From: Punica granatum
Lineage: Eukaryota > Streptophyta > Magnoliopsida > Myrtales > Lythraceae
Reading direction: 5' to 3'
Length of the DNA: 64,000 bases
Assembly: GCF_007655135.1 (NCBI RefSeq)
Contig: NC_045127.1
Location: forward strand, 2,914,001 to 2,978,000
Both the position numbers and the translations under genes were made by a program. Positions 34,992 to 48,743 of this stretch are shown here, in pieces; the first letter of the stretch is position 1; each line of letters starts with the position of its first letter. The notes below the pieces were generated by a model that ran no database searches, was not told the origin of the DNA, and worked only from the letters and a program-made list of their open reading frames with translations.

Positions 34992-37960
34992 ATGGGCACG
35001 GCTGTGTGTGGTTTAATCAACAGCATTTCCCGCTTCATTCATCTGGTTCTCTGTCAGACTGCGTTCTCCGTCCATCTTCAACCTCGTTATAGAAAGACGA
35101 TGGAAATCTTGAAGCTTTTGAAGCCAGTGCTTGATGAAGTTTCTGAACAGAAGGCACCACTTAATGATCGAATTCTATGCAAGGAGTGTGAAGAGCTGGA
35201 TGTGGCCGTTAATGAGGCCAGGGAGTTGATGGAGAATTGGTCTCCCAAGATGAGCAAAATTTCCAGTGTAAATGATTTACCTGACTCTTTCATCTTTTAT
35301 AGTAATAAATTTGGCGGGTACTGTAATAAAATAAACAATGCCTTTGGTCTGTCCAAATTCCTGGCTCTAACATACACCTTAGAATCTATCTGTAGTGGTG
35401 TCACTTGGAAGTGTGAAATTGATTTAAGTTCCCAAGCTCTTTGCTTTTTGCAAGTGAATGTAATTTTCCTTCAGAAAATAAATGAGCTTTAGATAGAAAG
35501 TTTTGGTATTTTAACTCTCTCTTTCCATGCTTCTGATAAAGTATCAAACTTTCTGCAGGTTCTGCAGAGTGAGCCAGTGCTGATGAAGATTGAGAACTCT
35601 TCATTCGAGATCTGTCGAATAGTATCGAGATTATCACCATCATCAGTATCTTCATCGACCCTATCTATGATTGAGGTATGCAATTATTATGTGTGAAGTT
35701 TGAATTGGCTAAAAAAAGGAATAAGAGAACAAAAGAGAGCAACATTTATAGCAGAAATACCTTATTTTCTTGTATTTGGTTGTTTATGTGAACCTCACTG
35801 GTCTCTGCAGAAACTCCGACCTGTCAAGCAGGATACAGTAGCCGATTTGATAGAGGAGGTGCTTAGAGATCTAGAGCATGGTAGACTTTCTCGATCTGAT
35901 ACCATTTCCAAAATTATTGAGATGCTTGATCTGAAGTCGAATCAGGGACTGCTGAAAGAAAGTATTGCTGTCGAGAAGGAGAGGATAAATGCTCCAACCC
36001 AAGAAGCAGGGGAGAGGTTAGGTCTAGTTACCCAAATATCTGATGTCATTTCACACATACGCGATTACATGGTTGAAACCTACTATATTGAAACTACAAA
36101 TGGGGTTCCAATTCCTCCTTACTTCAGATGTCCTCTGTCCTTGGAGCTCATGGTCGATCCGGTTATTGTGGCCTCGGGTCAAACATATGAGAGGGCCTCT
36201 ATACAGAAGTGGTTTGACCACGGGCTAGATATTTGCCCTAAGACCTATCAACCGCTGACCCATAAGAACCTCATCCCAAATTATACTGTGAAAGCTATGG
36301 TGCTAAGTTGGTGTGAACAGAACAGTGTCAGGGTTTCAAACAGCTCTGACATGCAAATTCCGTCAGGTCATGGGTCCCCTCAGGAGTATAAGCGAGCAGA
36401 TAGTTTTGGGTTTTTTCGGAGAAATAGCAGCCGATGTGATCCGCGAAGGAGTGATGCTTCGTGTAGATCAAGTGGAGAAGAATTCGGAGGGCAAAGTAGT
36501 GAGAACGAGAACTATGATTCTCTGTCGGTTGAAAAAGTGAGCATTCATAGCAGAAGTGAGTCTACCTCCAGTTTGATATCGAGTACTGATTATCTGCCCC
36601 AGAAATCTGATGGGACACCAAGATATTCTGGAAAGCCTGATAATAATCCACACATTCCACTGGATCAGTTGAGTGGCTCCAAAGCAAGTATTACAAATTT
36701 GCCGAACGGAAGACTAGATTTTGATAATTTGACTACAGAATCTCATGTTAAGAAGCTGGTGGAGGATCTACACAGCCAATCAAAAGAAGCAGAAGCAGCC
36801 GCAGCTGAAGAGCTGAGGCTGCTTGCGAAGCTCAATACAGAGAATCGAATTCTTATAGGCCAGTGTGGGGCCATCCCGCACTTACTGTCATTGCTATATT
36901 CTCCTGTGAAGCACACACAGGAACACGCTGTGTCTGCAATCCTCAACCTCTCGATCAATGAGGAAAACAAGGCCCTGATTGCTGGTTTGGGTCCTATTGA
37001 GCCTCTTGTCCATGCTTTGCAGTCAGGAAATGAAGCTGCTCGGGAGAATTCGGCTGCAGCACTGTTCAGCCTTTCAGCGCTAGGGGACTTCAAGGCCAAA
37101 ATTGGACGTTCTGGGGCCGTAAAGGCCCTAGTAGATCTTCTTGGGTCGGGAACGCTCAGGGGAAAGAAAGATGCTGCCACGGCCCTCTTCAACCTCTCAA
37201 TCTTCCACGAGAACAAAGGCCGGATAGTCCAGGCAGGAGCAGTGAGAAGCCTCGTTCAGCTGATGGACCCTGCCTCTGGGATGGCTGAGAAGGCCTTGGC
37301 ACTCCTTGCAAATCTCTCAACAGTTGGGGAGGGAAGAGTTGCGATTGTAAGGGAAGGAGGGATTCCTCTATTAGTTGAAGCCGTGGAGTCTGGATCACGC
37401 AGGGGAAAGGAGAATGCGGCCTCAGTGCTCTTGCAACTTTGCCTTAACAATCCGAGGTTCTGCACTCTAGTCCTACAAGAGGGGGCTGTCCCTCCGCTAG
37501 TTGCCTTATCCCAGTCGGGCACCCCGAGAGCAAAAGAAAAGGTATGTTCACCATATGGTCTGTATATGATGCAATATGGAAACTGGGTAGAGTAATATAA
37601 CAACTGTAATGCCATGCAATTGCATCCAATTCCCATTTAGCCATTCCAAACTGCAAGTGAATCTGGGGCATGCATTCCGGGAAGAATTGGTGTTCCATAA
37701 GCTCATACGGTCACTGGACTATATCAATTAAGGGCCGTATATTTGAGCCTGTCGTGCCAATTTCCCTCAGTCAGCTCCTTCTCACGTGAAATGAATTTAT
37801 CTTCTTCTGTTGTGCTTCATCACATTATCGATCGAAAGGTCCGTAATTGAATAATAATCTGATTGCCAAATTGTACTCTTGACATTCTTTGCAGGCTCAG
37901 CAGTTACTGAGTCACTTCCGGAACCAGCGAGAGGCAGCTTTGGCAAAGGGAAAATCTTAA
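34992..37960 (+). CDS. U-box/ARM-repeat E3 ubiquitin ligase (PUB2/PUB4 type)
   Basis: A plant U-box E3 ubiquitin ligase. Exons 34992-35267, 35559-35675, 35811-37541 and 37895-37960 encode 729 aa. The N-terminal UND region (from MGTAVCGLINSISRF; PKMSKISS at the exon 1 end) occupies about residues 1-220. The U-box is at about 233-302 (YFRCPLSLELMVDPVIVASG, QTYERASIQKWFDHGL, PNYTVKAMVLSWCEQN) and should recruit an E2 enzyme. A Ser-rich linker follows, then about six armadillo repeats (about 440-725), for example NRILIGQCGAIPHLLSLL, AVSAILNLSINEENKALI and KDAATALFNLSIFHENKGR, which bind substrate. The last 22 residues (AQQLLSHFRNQREAALAKGK) come from the short final exon. Architecture and start match the PUB2/PUB4 clade. 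Its length is nearer PUB2, so the orthologue is left open. Domain calls are firm. Confidence 0.92.
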
Positions 37961-39469
37961 AATCATACCGATGGCTCTTCCACCCATTTGGCTGTCCGCT
38001 CGTCATTGGTTTCTTTTCGAGCAAGTTCTTTGCGGAGCATTTTGTTCGATATCTATAAATAGTCTTTCGCTGTCATTCTTTTTGGTAGTTAATTAATTTC
38101 TCAAATCTTCCTCGATCGAATGATTGTTGATCGAAGTTGCCGTTGGAGAAAAACTAAAGGATGTGCAATTGGGGTAGAGCTTTGTCGTTCTTAGATTATT
38201 CACGTGATTGCATATTTACGCTGTAATCGCATTCTTTTATTCGTTTGAGTGAGTTGTATATAAGTAAACACTTCTTTTGTATATACTGCTGAAGTTCTTG
38301 AAAATTTTTTAATTTACAAATAGTTTTGCCATCCATCTATTATCTATAATAGAATAGAACTTTAATTAAAATATTAATATAAATATTTTAATATTAATAG
38401 TAAAATTGACTCCTACATTATAATGCTTCCTCATTAATAAAATAAAATAATTAAAATAATTTGCTAAAAAGATTAATAGAGATTGATTTGAAATAATTAA
38501 TGTGTTTCGTATATAGCATTTCTTATTGTAATTTTGGACTTATTGCAATATAAAAATAACAATTGAATATATGAAATAAAGATGTCATAAAACTTTATAT
38601 TTAAAAAAATATGTTTAAATTTGTGTAAACATGTAATAGACAACGATTAAATAAATACACAATACATAATAATTGAATTTCATTACTTGAAGTTATTTAT
38701 CGAACCATTCGAAATTAGTCTAACTTTATTAATTGGTTATCGTATGAAACATAAAATTAGCATTAAAAATATTTCTCATGTTAAAAAGTAAATATATTTT
38801 TCAAAAATCAAACTAATTATTATAAGAAATGATATATATATGTGTATTAAAACGAACATATGCATATATACAATGGAAAATTATGATCTAGAACTTCACA
38901 AAAATTAATTAATTATATCTAGAATTTATAAAATAAAATTATGATCCTATAGGAGAAAAATATATAACACAGCGTTATGAGCTTAAACTCATAAATAAAA
39001 TAAAAATAAAAATTTAAAATATGGATCTCTTAAACAGAATTTTAAGGACTAGACAATTTTTTATCTCAATTACAAAATTTAATATATGAGATAGAGCTAT
39101 ATTAATCATTAATTTAAAAAATGACACATATAATTGAAATAATTAATTTCAAATTATTATTATTATAATTAACGTACTCTAATTCATAACAAAAAACTAT
39201 TGAAGATTATTATCTGAAAATTATTATATAAAATAATTGGTGTTTCAAAATGTAAATAATTATAATAATAAATTATATAGAAATATATGAAAATCAACTC
39301 GTCCAACGCACAGGACAAAAAAACTAGTTGAAATTCCTGAACTAAAATTATACCCTACTTTTTAATGCGATTTTGTTTTTCCTCGATATAAATCCTTCGA
39401 ATTAAATTTTTTTTGAATACTTGAAACTGGTCCTTTACGCTCAGTAATTTTCATTTCTATTGTCCGAAT
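37961..39469. other. U-box gene 3' UTR and AT-rich spacer
   Basis: The first 300 bp or so are probable 3' UTR of the U-box gene. From about 38300 to 39350 the DNA is extremely A/T-rich with many AATTAATT-type stretches and no open frame, RNA gene or repeat unit that I can identify. Confidence 0.5.
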
Positions 39470-39941
39470 TAAGTGTGTAAATGAGCCAAGTTGAGCCTGA
39501 ATAAACTAGGCTCGGCTCGTTTATTAGTTTGCGAGCTCGGGCTTGAGCTCGAGCTCGCGTGAGCCTAACTCTTCAAGCTTGGGCTAAGGTCATTGTATTT
39601 TGTGAAGGCTCGGCTCGGCTCGTATAGGCTCGTCATGCCGACAGAGCTTGACTTGTACAGGCTTGCGAGCTCAAACTTGTATATGCTCGTGAGCTCGAGC
39701 TCACATGGATTTGGATTGGAAACTTGTAATGTATATACCTATATATATATATATATATATATATAAAGCTTGTTTAGGCTCTCAAGTTTCACGAGTCGAA
39801 TATTATTGAACTTAGCTCGGCTCATTTAACTGGCAAGTTCGATCTGAGTTGGGCTCGAGCTTTATAAGAGTGGGCTCAATTTGAGTTTTCATCGAGCCGA
39901 GCCGAACGGTTCACGAATGTCTCGGCTTGTTTACATCCCTA
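39470..39941. mobile_element. hAT-type MITE with GAGCTCG-rich core
   Basis: The left end TAAGTGTGTAAATGAGCCAA and the right end, reverse complemented, TAGGGATGTAAACAAGCCGA form imperfect inverted repeats. The inside is full of short GGCTCG, GAGCTCG and GGCTTGAGC motifs and a (TA)n run at 39740-39764. This matches a widespread plant repeat pattern (ATGTAAAC-GAGCC ends) usually assigned to hAT. The flanks GTCCGAAT and GATCGAAC agree at only 5 of 8 positions, so the target-site duplication is decayed or misplaced. There is no coding capacity. Confidence 0.55.
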
Positions 39942-40358
39942 GATCGAACAACACGAAAACGCTATTTTCTGGATATCAACCATTGGTATCTATTTGATTT
40001 TTTGTTACGAAAGTATTCCAATATTTGAAAATTTTGATAAAATCACCATTCACCATACACAGTATAGTATCTAAAAGGAAGGGCATAAATGAAACTGAGT
40101 ATCAACAAGAGGGACGTAATTGTAAAAATGCAAAAAATTGTCCGATCACTGGTCACTGCGGCATGACTGCACTCGATAAAGATCTTCCATCTCCCGCCAT
40201 TTTCCCCAAAATTTCTCCCCATTTCCGAATCTGATCCAATTTCGTCACTGAAACCCTAATTTCTCTGCTTCTCCTCAGCTCTCCGCTTTCCTTCTCAGTG
40301 TCAATTGTGGCAGTAATCCGATCTCCCTTGAAGTTCCTCCCCGCCGTAAACCCTAATA

Positions 40359-43300
40359 ATGCCTTCCCTGGTGTCGCCGGGGAAGATCCTCCGGCTGGAG
40401 CTGGAGAACTTCAAGTCCTACAAGGGCCATCAGGTGATAGGCCCATTCTACGACTTCACTGCCATCATCGGCCCCAACGGTGCCGGCAAGTCCAACCTCA
40501 TGGACGCCATCAGCTTCGTTCTCGGTGTCCGCACCGGCCAGCTCCGTGGCGCTCAGCTCAAGGACCTCATCTACGCGTTCGACGACTCCGAGAAGGAGCA
40601 GAAGGGCCGCAGGGCCTTCGTCAGGCTCGTGTACCTGATGGGGAATGGCTCTGAGCTCCAGTTCACCCGCACCATCACCAGCACTGGCGGCAGCGAGTAC
40701 AGGATCGACGGGAAGGTGGTCACTTGGGACGAGTACAAGGCGAGGCTGAAGTCACTTGGGATTCTCGTGAATGCAAGGAATTTCCTCGTGTTTCAGGTAA
40801 TTGTTTGTGAGTTTGACATTTTTTGCCTTGTTTGAATTTGATGTCGGTTTAGTTGGCAGCTTCTGGAACTTTTGACTTGCTAGTGTGTGCGGAATACAAT
40901 GATACAAAATTCCTGTCAAATTTTGAAGAAGAAAATAATTGATATCGAAACCTTAATTTGAGCTAAGAGATGATTTTGAATACGGCAAAATGGAGACGGG
41001 AAAGGAGAAGCAAGGGACGAGAAAGAGACGCTAAGGTGGATTTTAGAAAGAGAGAATACTGTATAATTAGCTGACAATGATCTGATTGTATGTAGTTGCT
41101 GATTGGATTAGATCCTGGAATCATCTTCTGGGTATTGGCTTTCATATGTAGGGTGATGTGGAGTCCATTGCGTCGAAAAATCCGAAGGAACTCACAGTGC
41201 TGCTGGAGCAGATATCTGGGTCTGAAGAACTCAAGAGAGATTATGAACAGCTTGAAGTAGAAAAAGCTGCTGCCGAGGAAAAATCTGCGCTAGTGTATCA
41301 GAAGAAAAGAACGGTAGTTATGGAGCGAAAGCAGAAGAAAGAACAGAAGGAAGAGGCTGAGAAACATCTCCACCTGCAAGAGCAATTGGTATGCTCCTGT
41401 TATACTTTGCTCCGGCATTACTATGTAATGTATCTGCTTTCGAGTTGAAAATGATTAGTTGTGGAATCTGCAGCATGTATTTGAGTACTATTAACATATT
41501 TTGCACATGAAGCCTGGAGAATTTTCTGGAGTGAAATATGATCCCTGGACAAGGTCTAATTCTACTTTCGCAACTTGTTGCATTGCACCAAGTTCACAAT
41601 TTCATACTTGATGGTGTCTCTTTGGTTTTTATCTCTATTTAATTAGATAACTTTTTATTTTGCAGAAAAATTTGAAGCAGGAATACTATTTGTGGCAATT
41701 GTATAACATTGAGAAAGACATCACAAAGACAAATGAGGAACTTCAGAACGAAAAGGGAAATCGTGAAGGGGTTCTGCGTGAACTTGAACATTTTGAGCAT
41801 GAAGCAAGTAAGAAGAAGAAAGAGCAGGCCAAATATTCAAAAGAGATCATGCAATGTGAAAAGAGAATTGCTGAGAGAAGCAGTAAGCTTGACAAGAATG
41901 TGAGTCTTTTAGGTTGTTGGATTTGAATTTTTCAGGTTACCTAGATATGAGTTGTTTTAGTTCCATATTTTGCTCATTTTTGTTTTGTCTTTGCTTAAGG
42001 TTGGTTAGTTGGGTCACTCATGCTAAATTATTATTTCAAGAGGACTTGCTTTTATTGTTGTTTTGTTTCTGTTGACAGCAACCTCAGCTTCTGAAACTGA
42101 AGGAAGAAAAGTCTCGCATCCGCTCAAAAATAGAGAGCAACAAGAAAGAGCTTGAGAGAAAAAGAAAAGAAAGGAAGAAGCGTGCCAATGATATCGCGGA
42201 GCTAGAAAGGGGCATAAAAGATCTGACTGCAAAGTTGGAGGGACTGCGTGAAAAAGGTCGAGATGGTGGAAAGAAACTTCAGTTGGATGACGATGCGCTC
42301 CAGCAGTATTTTAGAATGTAACTTCCTCTGGCTTCATTCTCATTGTCAATCTCTCTAATTTTTCTTCTTGTCGATGATAAATATCTTGAGACTTAATTGA
42401 ATTTACTCCTGTTGGGATCAATTATGTCTTTCTATTCAGAAAAGCAAATAATAATAATTTGCTCTGGCATGAGAAATGTTTGCCTGCAAGAGGTCCTGTT
42501 GAGATTACTGCATATTGAGATGAATGATGATAGCTTTGAGGATTTTCTCGTAGATTGAAGAAAAGCTGATGCATCTTTGTAGTGAAAGATTGTCTCTTCG
42601 GAGACACCAATAAAATGGGGACAGATCGGAGCATTTTTTAAGTTAATTTTTCAAATTCCAAATTTCAAATTTGGTTACTATTTCTTTTGTTCAGCATAGA
42701 GAAATTATCCTCTAGTGTTCCAAAACAAGCTAGGACTTATTTGTGGAGAAGTTTATTCTGATTGGTTTGTGAGGGTGCTTAATTTTTTCCATGATATAGT
42801 GATTTAGTTAGTTGGAGGAAGTCGTGTGATTAGTTGAGCTTGGGTTCCAAAAACTCGATATGTTTCACCCTGCCTCGCCATTGCTGCGGTGGCTTCACCC
42901 TTTCCCAAGCAAATTGCTCTTCTTTGTTCTTTTGATGCATGTAAGTTATTGTCGCCGTAAATGTATGTATCATGAGAAAGTGCTGACAAGTACTTTGGAA
43001 AAATAATGTTTCAGCAAAGAGGATGCTGGGATGAGAACAGCGAAGCTGAGAGATGAGAAAGAAGTCTTAGACAGGCAGCAGCATGCTGATATTGAAGCTC
43101 AAAAGAATCTTGAAGAAAATCTTCAGCAGTTGCAGAATCGAGACCATGAGCTAGAACTGCAGGAGGAACAAATGCGGTCAAGACTGGACGGAATCCTTAA
43201 ATCATCTGCGAAGAAGAAGGAAGATCTCACGGCATTGAAAAAGGAATTGCGTGTAATGCAAGATAAACATAAAAAATCCAGGTATTCATGATCTTGAGTT

Positions 43301-46300
43301 TTCTCTCAAATTCATTCTTTCCAATTTTAATCCATGTTTTTCGCACTTGACTACATTCAGACATAACTTTAATTTCTCTGTTTTGTTTATACAGGATTAG
43401 ACATGAAAATCTGAAGTCAAAACTTGATGAAGTTGAGGATAAACTAAGTGAGTCTCGGGCGGATAGACATGAAACTGAGCGAGATGCTAAGTTGTCTAAG
43501 GCAGTGGAAACACTGAAACAGTTGTTCCCAGGAGTCCACGGTCGAGTGACTGAACTTTGCAAGCCAACACAGAAGAAATATAATCTTGCTGTTACTGTTG
43601 CAATGGGTAAATTCATGGATGCTGTGGTTGTTGACGATGAAAATACTGGGAAGGAATGCATCAAGGTGCCAGTGCTATCCAATCTTGCTATTCAGCTTGT
43701 ATGATATCTGGAAATATTTATGTTGCTTTTCTGTGGAAAAAATGAGCTCTAATGTAACAATAAAATTATGGTACCGATAAAGAAGAAACAATGACATCCC
43801 CTTCTTGAATATGCAGAAGACGCCTTGTAACTATCATCGAGCACTTTTGTGTATCAGATATCTTGATGATCTTGTTTGGAGATTTACTATCTCACATACT
43901 GAATTTGCTTGTTAGCTTTCATTTGATTCTTTTGCGTGTTTGTTTTGTCATATGCCTGAAATTTAGCCATCTGGGTTTTGCTTTGTGTTCTTGTCTGCAG
44001 TACTTGAAAGATTCAAGGCTTCCACCTCAGACATTTATACCGCTCCAATCAGTTCGTGTAAAGCCACTTATTGAGAGGTTGCGCACCCTAGGCAGGACTT
44101 CGAAACTTATTTTTGATGTAATCCAATATCCTTGGACATTCAGAGAAATGTTTAATTTTACTGATATTCTTTTTGCACGCCTTAGTCCACTATATATGCT
44201 TCCATTCATTCGTCATGTACCACTTTCCTTCTCATTTTTCATATCTAGTAGTGACCAGATGTGATGGTACAAAAGGTGATTGCCTGAGCGAATGATGCTT
44301 GAACATGGATTATGTTAAACAGTTGTCCTGTGGTGGTTATTGTTATCATACTTTCTAGCTCCTTATTGAGTTTTACCCTTTACTATGATAGACAAACTGT
44401 AGGACAAGTAGTGGGAAGTGTCAGCGTTTTGCAGAGTCCTCTGTCAAGTCATCACTTATTACATTGCTGTTGTGTGTCAATGTGTGCGTTTGAGGTTTTC
44501 ATCTTCTCGCTCAATATGCTAGATGTGCTAGAATATTAGTCATCATTGATCATTCTCTGTAAATTGCACAAATTGTGTTTGCTTAACTAAAGGTACATTT
44601 GATCCTGCATTGGAGAGAGCTATACTTTTTGCTGTTGGCAACACTCTAGTTTGTGACAATCTTGACGAGGCTAAAGTTCTCAGTTGGAGTGGGGAGAGGT
44701 TCAAAGGTGAGTTGGTTACATTTTTTTTAGTCTTCTGTTCCTAATTTATATTTATGCTGAATGTCCAATCTTTGTGATTTCATAGTTGTTACGGTTGATG
44801 GAATCCTACTTACGAAGTCTGGCACGATGACTGGAGGTACCAGTGGCGGAATGGAAGCTCGATCAAAAAAATGGGATGACGCGGAGATTGAAGGTGACTT
44901 CGTCCCTATCTTGGGACATATTGAGCTACATGATTCTGAGACCCCCCTCTCTCCTTTTATTCAAAGCTTACAGCTCTGAGTGTTTTAAGTCCTGTTCTAT
45001 AAACATGTTGTAGGTCTTCAAAAATTGAAAGAACAATATGAGTCAGAGCTTGAAGAGCTTGGTTCAATTAGAGAGATGCAGCTAAAGGAATCCGAAGTAT
45101 CTGGAAAAATTAGTGCACTTGAGAAGAAAATACAGTATGCCGAGATTGAGAAGGTGTTTTCCTTTTCACAAATTATCAATTTTAGCTGTAATATCATTTT
45201 GGCTTATGAAATAAAAAAAAAAGAGCCTATTTAGGATGTTCCTTTTGGTTATTGACCTGTGAACTTGTATCTCATGCAGCAAAGTTTAAAGGACAAACTT
45301 GAAAACTTGAAACAAGAGAGGCAGAACTTAAGGACTGAGATCAATCGGATGAATCCTGAACTTTTGAAGGTGAGATGTTGTGCTACCTCTGATGTTCCTT
45401 TTGCTAACCTCCATAAATTTTATTTGTATGTATAAGTTCAACAAGTGCCACACTCAGAGTTGACTCTCCTTTTATACTTGCAGTTGAAGGACTCCATTAA
45501 CAAGAGGAACTCTGATATCACAAAGCTGGAGAAGAGGATTAATGAGATTGTTGATCGAATCTACAAGGATTTCAGTCAGAAAGTTGGTGTGAAAAACATC
45601 CGCGAGTATGAAGAGAACCAGCTGAAGGAAGCACAGAGTATGGCTGAAGAGAGGTTTAACGTTAGCGACCAACTAGCAAAGTTGAAGTACCAGTACGTTT
45701 TTTGTTTGCTCTATGTTGTTTATTGAACTGCAGATTATGGCTTGCTTTTTGTAAAAAATTATGACCTGTTAATTTCCTCACACTCTGATAATATGACTTT
45801 GTCCCAGCAACTTAATCTTGTCAATGCTACTTAGATTCTATTTCAAGTCTTTTTCCTCCCCCCCCGCGGATAAAAATAGAAAGCTACGGCTATTTCAGTT
45901 GTTCTCATTTCACAAGATATGTGATCAACTGTATCTTTGTTAACTTTAAGGTTGGAGTATGAAAAGAAGCGGGATGTGGATTCACGAATTAGTGAGCTCG
46001 AGTCTTCTATCGGCAACATGGAGGATAAACTGAAGGACATTCAAAATGAGGAAGCTAAAGTTAAAGCAGTAGCAGAACAAGCTGCTGAGGAGATCGGCAA
46101 TTGGAAGGAAGAAATCAAAGGTATGGTTATCGTTATCATCTTTATCTTTTTCAGTGGAAATGATTACCTTCATCTCAAATTCAACCCCAACCCATGGCAG
46201 AGATTCCACGTGCAGTATTTGGCATTGAGCTTTAAAGAGATCACCATTTTCTACTCAGATGACTGTAGCTATACATGCATCTGATCTTCCAAACTGCATT

Positions 46301-47954
46301 GAAAATCATCTGTCTAATTTCCTAAATTTTTTGTCAATGGGCATAGTATGCTACACCCATGCAAAATTAAAAGTGGCTTACTTTTTCCTCTGGATGGGCT
46401 TACGTGGATTTACCTTCATGAATGCGGGTAGCTGAGTATCCTTGCTTTCTTTTTTGAATGAAATTAAATGTTTTCGGCAGTCTCAACAATAGCATTTTCA
46501 TCCTCTTTTTCCTATAGAGTGGAAGGTGAAGTCTGATGAATGCGAAAAGGAGGTGCAGGAGTGGAAAAAAAAGGCTTCAAATGCTACGACAAGCATATCT
46601 AAACTTAACCGTCAGATAAACACCAAGGTTAGACAGGGGTTTCCTTCTATGTGCAGCAACTCCTGAACTACTTCTTCCTTTCTTGGGTGCATTACCTGAC
46701 AGAGAACTATATTTTGGTTATACAGGAACAACAGATTGAGAACATGTTGACCCAGAGGCAGGAAATAGTGGAGAAGTGTGAACTTGAGCAAATAGAACTT
46801 CCTACTATCCCGGATCCAATGGACACCGAATCAATAATACCGGCCCCAACTTTTGATTTTAGTGACCTGAATAGGTCCCTTCTGCAGGAGAGGCACCGAG
46901 AAAAGCATGATACTGAATTCAAGCAAAAGTTGGATGCGATAGTATCAGAAATTGAAAGAACTGCTCCCAATCTGAAGGCTCTGGACCAGTACGAAGCATT
47001 GAAAGAGAAGGAAAGAGCTGTGACCGAAGAGTTTGAAGCAGCTAGGAGGGAGGAAAAAGAAGTTGCTGACAGATACAATGCTGTTAAGCAAAGAAGGTAT
47101 TACTCAAGTTTTTATGACGTAACAATCATGAAGGGGATAAAACGCATTTATCAGACATTACACCTGGTCATGATCTCAAATCATGTGCGTAAATAATCAC
47201 CTTTTACTTTGCAATTGATGAGGGCATTATTTGTTTGCGAGACAGATACGAATTGTTCATGGAAGCTTTCAACCACATTTCTGGGAATATCGATAAGATC
47301 TACAAGCAGCTAACCAAGAGCAGCACGCACCCACTTGGTGGGACGGCATATTTAAATTTAGAGAACGAGGATGACCCGTTCCTACATGGGATTAAGTACA
47401 CTGCTATGCCCCCAACCAAGCGGTTCCGGGACATGGAACAACTCTCTGGTGGCGAGAAGACAGTTGCTGCCCTCGCATTACTCTTCTCCATCCATAGGTA
47501 ATTCTTAAGGATTCCTCGAATGAGATGGTAGCTGGTAGCATAAGATGTTCCATGACCTTTGTTCTCTTTTGGTTCAGTTATCGGCCATCACCGTTTTTTA
47601 TATTGGATGAAGTCGACGCTGCACTGGACAACCTGAATGTGGCAAAGGTGGCTGGGTTCATACGCTCGAAATCGTGCGAGGGGACCCGCGCTGCCCAGGA
47701 TGCAGACAGGGGAAATGGGTTCCAGAGCATCGTGATATCCCTCAAGGACAGCTTCTACGATAAGGCCGAGTCCTTGGTCGGGGTCTACAGGGACTCCGAG
47801 AGAAGGTAATTTCCCGCCTAGTTTTCTGGCCTTTATTATCCAAGTTATGGGCATCTGAACCGGAACTTAACGAGGAATGTTAACTGTTTTTCGGCCTTTC
47901 TGCAGCTGCTCGAGGACCCTGACGTTTGACCTGACAAAGTATCGAGAAGCCTGA
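40359..47954 (+). CDS. SMC1: Cohesin subunit SMC1
   Basis: Structural maintenance of chromosomes 1, the ATPase arm that pairs with SMC3 and an SCC1/RAD21 kleisin in cohesin to hold sister chromatids together in the nucleus. Eighteen exons: 40359-40796, 41152-41388, 41666-41899, 42079-42317, 43015-43281, 43395-43665, 44001-44125, 44597-44706, 44786-44893, 45014-45153, 45280-45369, 45484-45692, 45951-46120, 46518-46627, 46726-47096, 47246-47497, 47578-47805 and 47906-47954. The product is 1215 aa, about the Arabidopsis length. Walker A is GPNGAGKSN (38-46). Long coiled coils flank the hinge ([13 protein letters not shown] to [13 protein letters not shown]). The C-terminal head has the ABC signature LSGGEKT and Walker [13 protein letters not shown]. 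All introns are GT-AG except intron 7, a candidate AT-AC intron (separate entry). It is a single-copy-type housekeeping gene and looks intact. Confidence 0.95.
44126..44596 (+). other. Candidate U12-type AT-AC intron in SMC1
   Basis: Only one junction restores the conserved SMC1 frame here (exon 7 ...DVIQ, exon 8 FDPALERA). It requires the intron to start ATATCCTTGG at 44126 and end GGTAC at 44596. ATATCCTT is the consensus U12-type 5' splice site, and TTGCTTAACT (44579-44588), about ten bases before the AC end, closely resembles the U12 branch-point consensus TTCCTTAAC. The nearby GT at 44118 cannot be used with the GTAC-side AG without breaking the frame. Length is 471 bp. Confidence 0.8.
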
Positions 47955-48370
47955 GAGAGGCTCAAACCTTGGGAGTTTGTTAATGATTGTCGTAAATAGC
48001 TATAACTCGAGTTTATTGCTTCATAGGTCAGGTAGATACATGGGGTGTGACGTCTTTACTAGTGCAACGGAGACTGTTAATGTCACTGCTCCTGTGAATT
48101 TGTGAATAGTAGGATGTACAATTTATGACAATCTCTGTAGATTTCACTTCCGCCTTTACATGCAGTAAGTTTGATCTCACAATTGAAATCATATCACTTC
48201 CTGGATGACGATCCGAAGTTTGATGGAGTCGATGAAAAATCAGCATGTACTTGCGATAGCAAGGCGACTCGTTATTTAATTATACGCGCGGGGATTCAAA
48301 GCTCATCTTGTCCCAATCCCAACCACATCCTTTTGACATCTCGACTGCTTAAACATTAGCACTAGGAGGG

Positions 48371-48450
48371 GGTCTTAGCCTAGCAAGTTAGTGCCCAGAT
48401 TTTCAAAAAAAGACGTGACGAAGGTTTCAAATTCAATATTAGTTATTAAA
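48371..48450 (+). mobile_element. Possible tRNA-derived SINE head
   Basis: An A-box-like TCTTAGCCTAGCAAGTTAGT is followed about 50 bp later by a B-box-like GAAGGTTTCAAATTC, with an A-rich stretch (CAAAAAAAGACG) between. This is the layout of many plant tRNA-related SINE heads. The 3' end and target-site duplication were not identified. It could be a truncated copy. Confidence 0.35.
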
Positions 48451-48743
48451 ATTTTTATTTTATTTGGTTAGGTTTATAGATTTCCCTTATAATCGAAAAT
48501 TAGTGTCCAGAAAGGAGGAGTATGGTGCAATTAGTTATACGATGTAATGAACTTATTTGATCATTGGATGTCAATAAATTATTTATTTATTTATTAATAA
48601 TTGCAATTCAGTGGTTCAAAAATTGATTGCTACCATAGAATTTTGCACCCAAATTGGCATGTAATCCTTGGAATGCAGCGACACGACCGCGTGAGGTACT
48701 GCACACACTCGGAGACACAAACACAACATGTACGAGAGACTTT

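Noticed and set aside
35700..35810. N-terminal extension of the U-box protein within intron 2 (MNWLKKGIREQ...)
   Set aside because: It is intron sequence read through; the acceptor CTCTGCAG at 35810 and the family sequence place the exon start at 35811.
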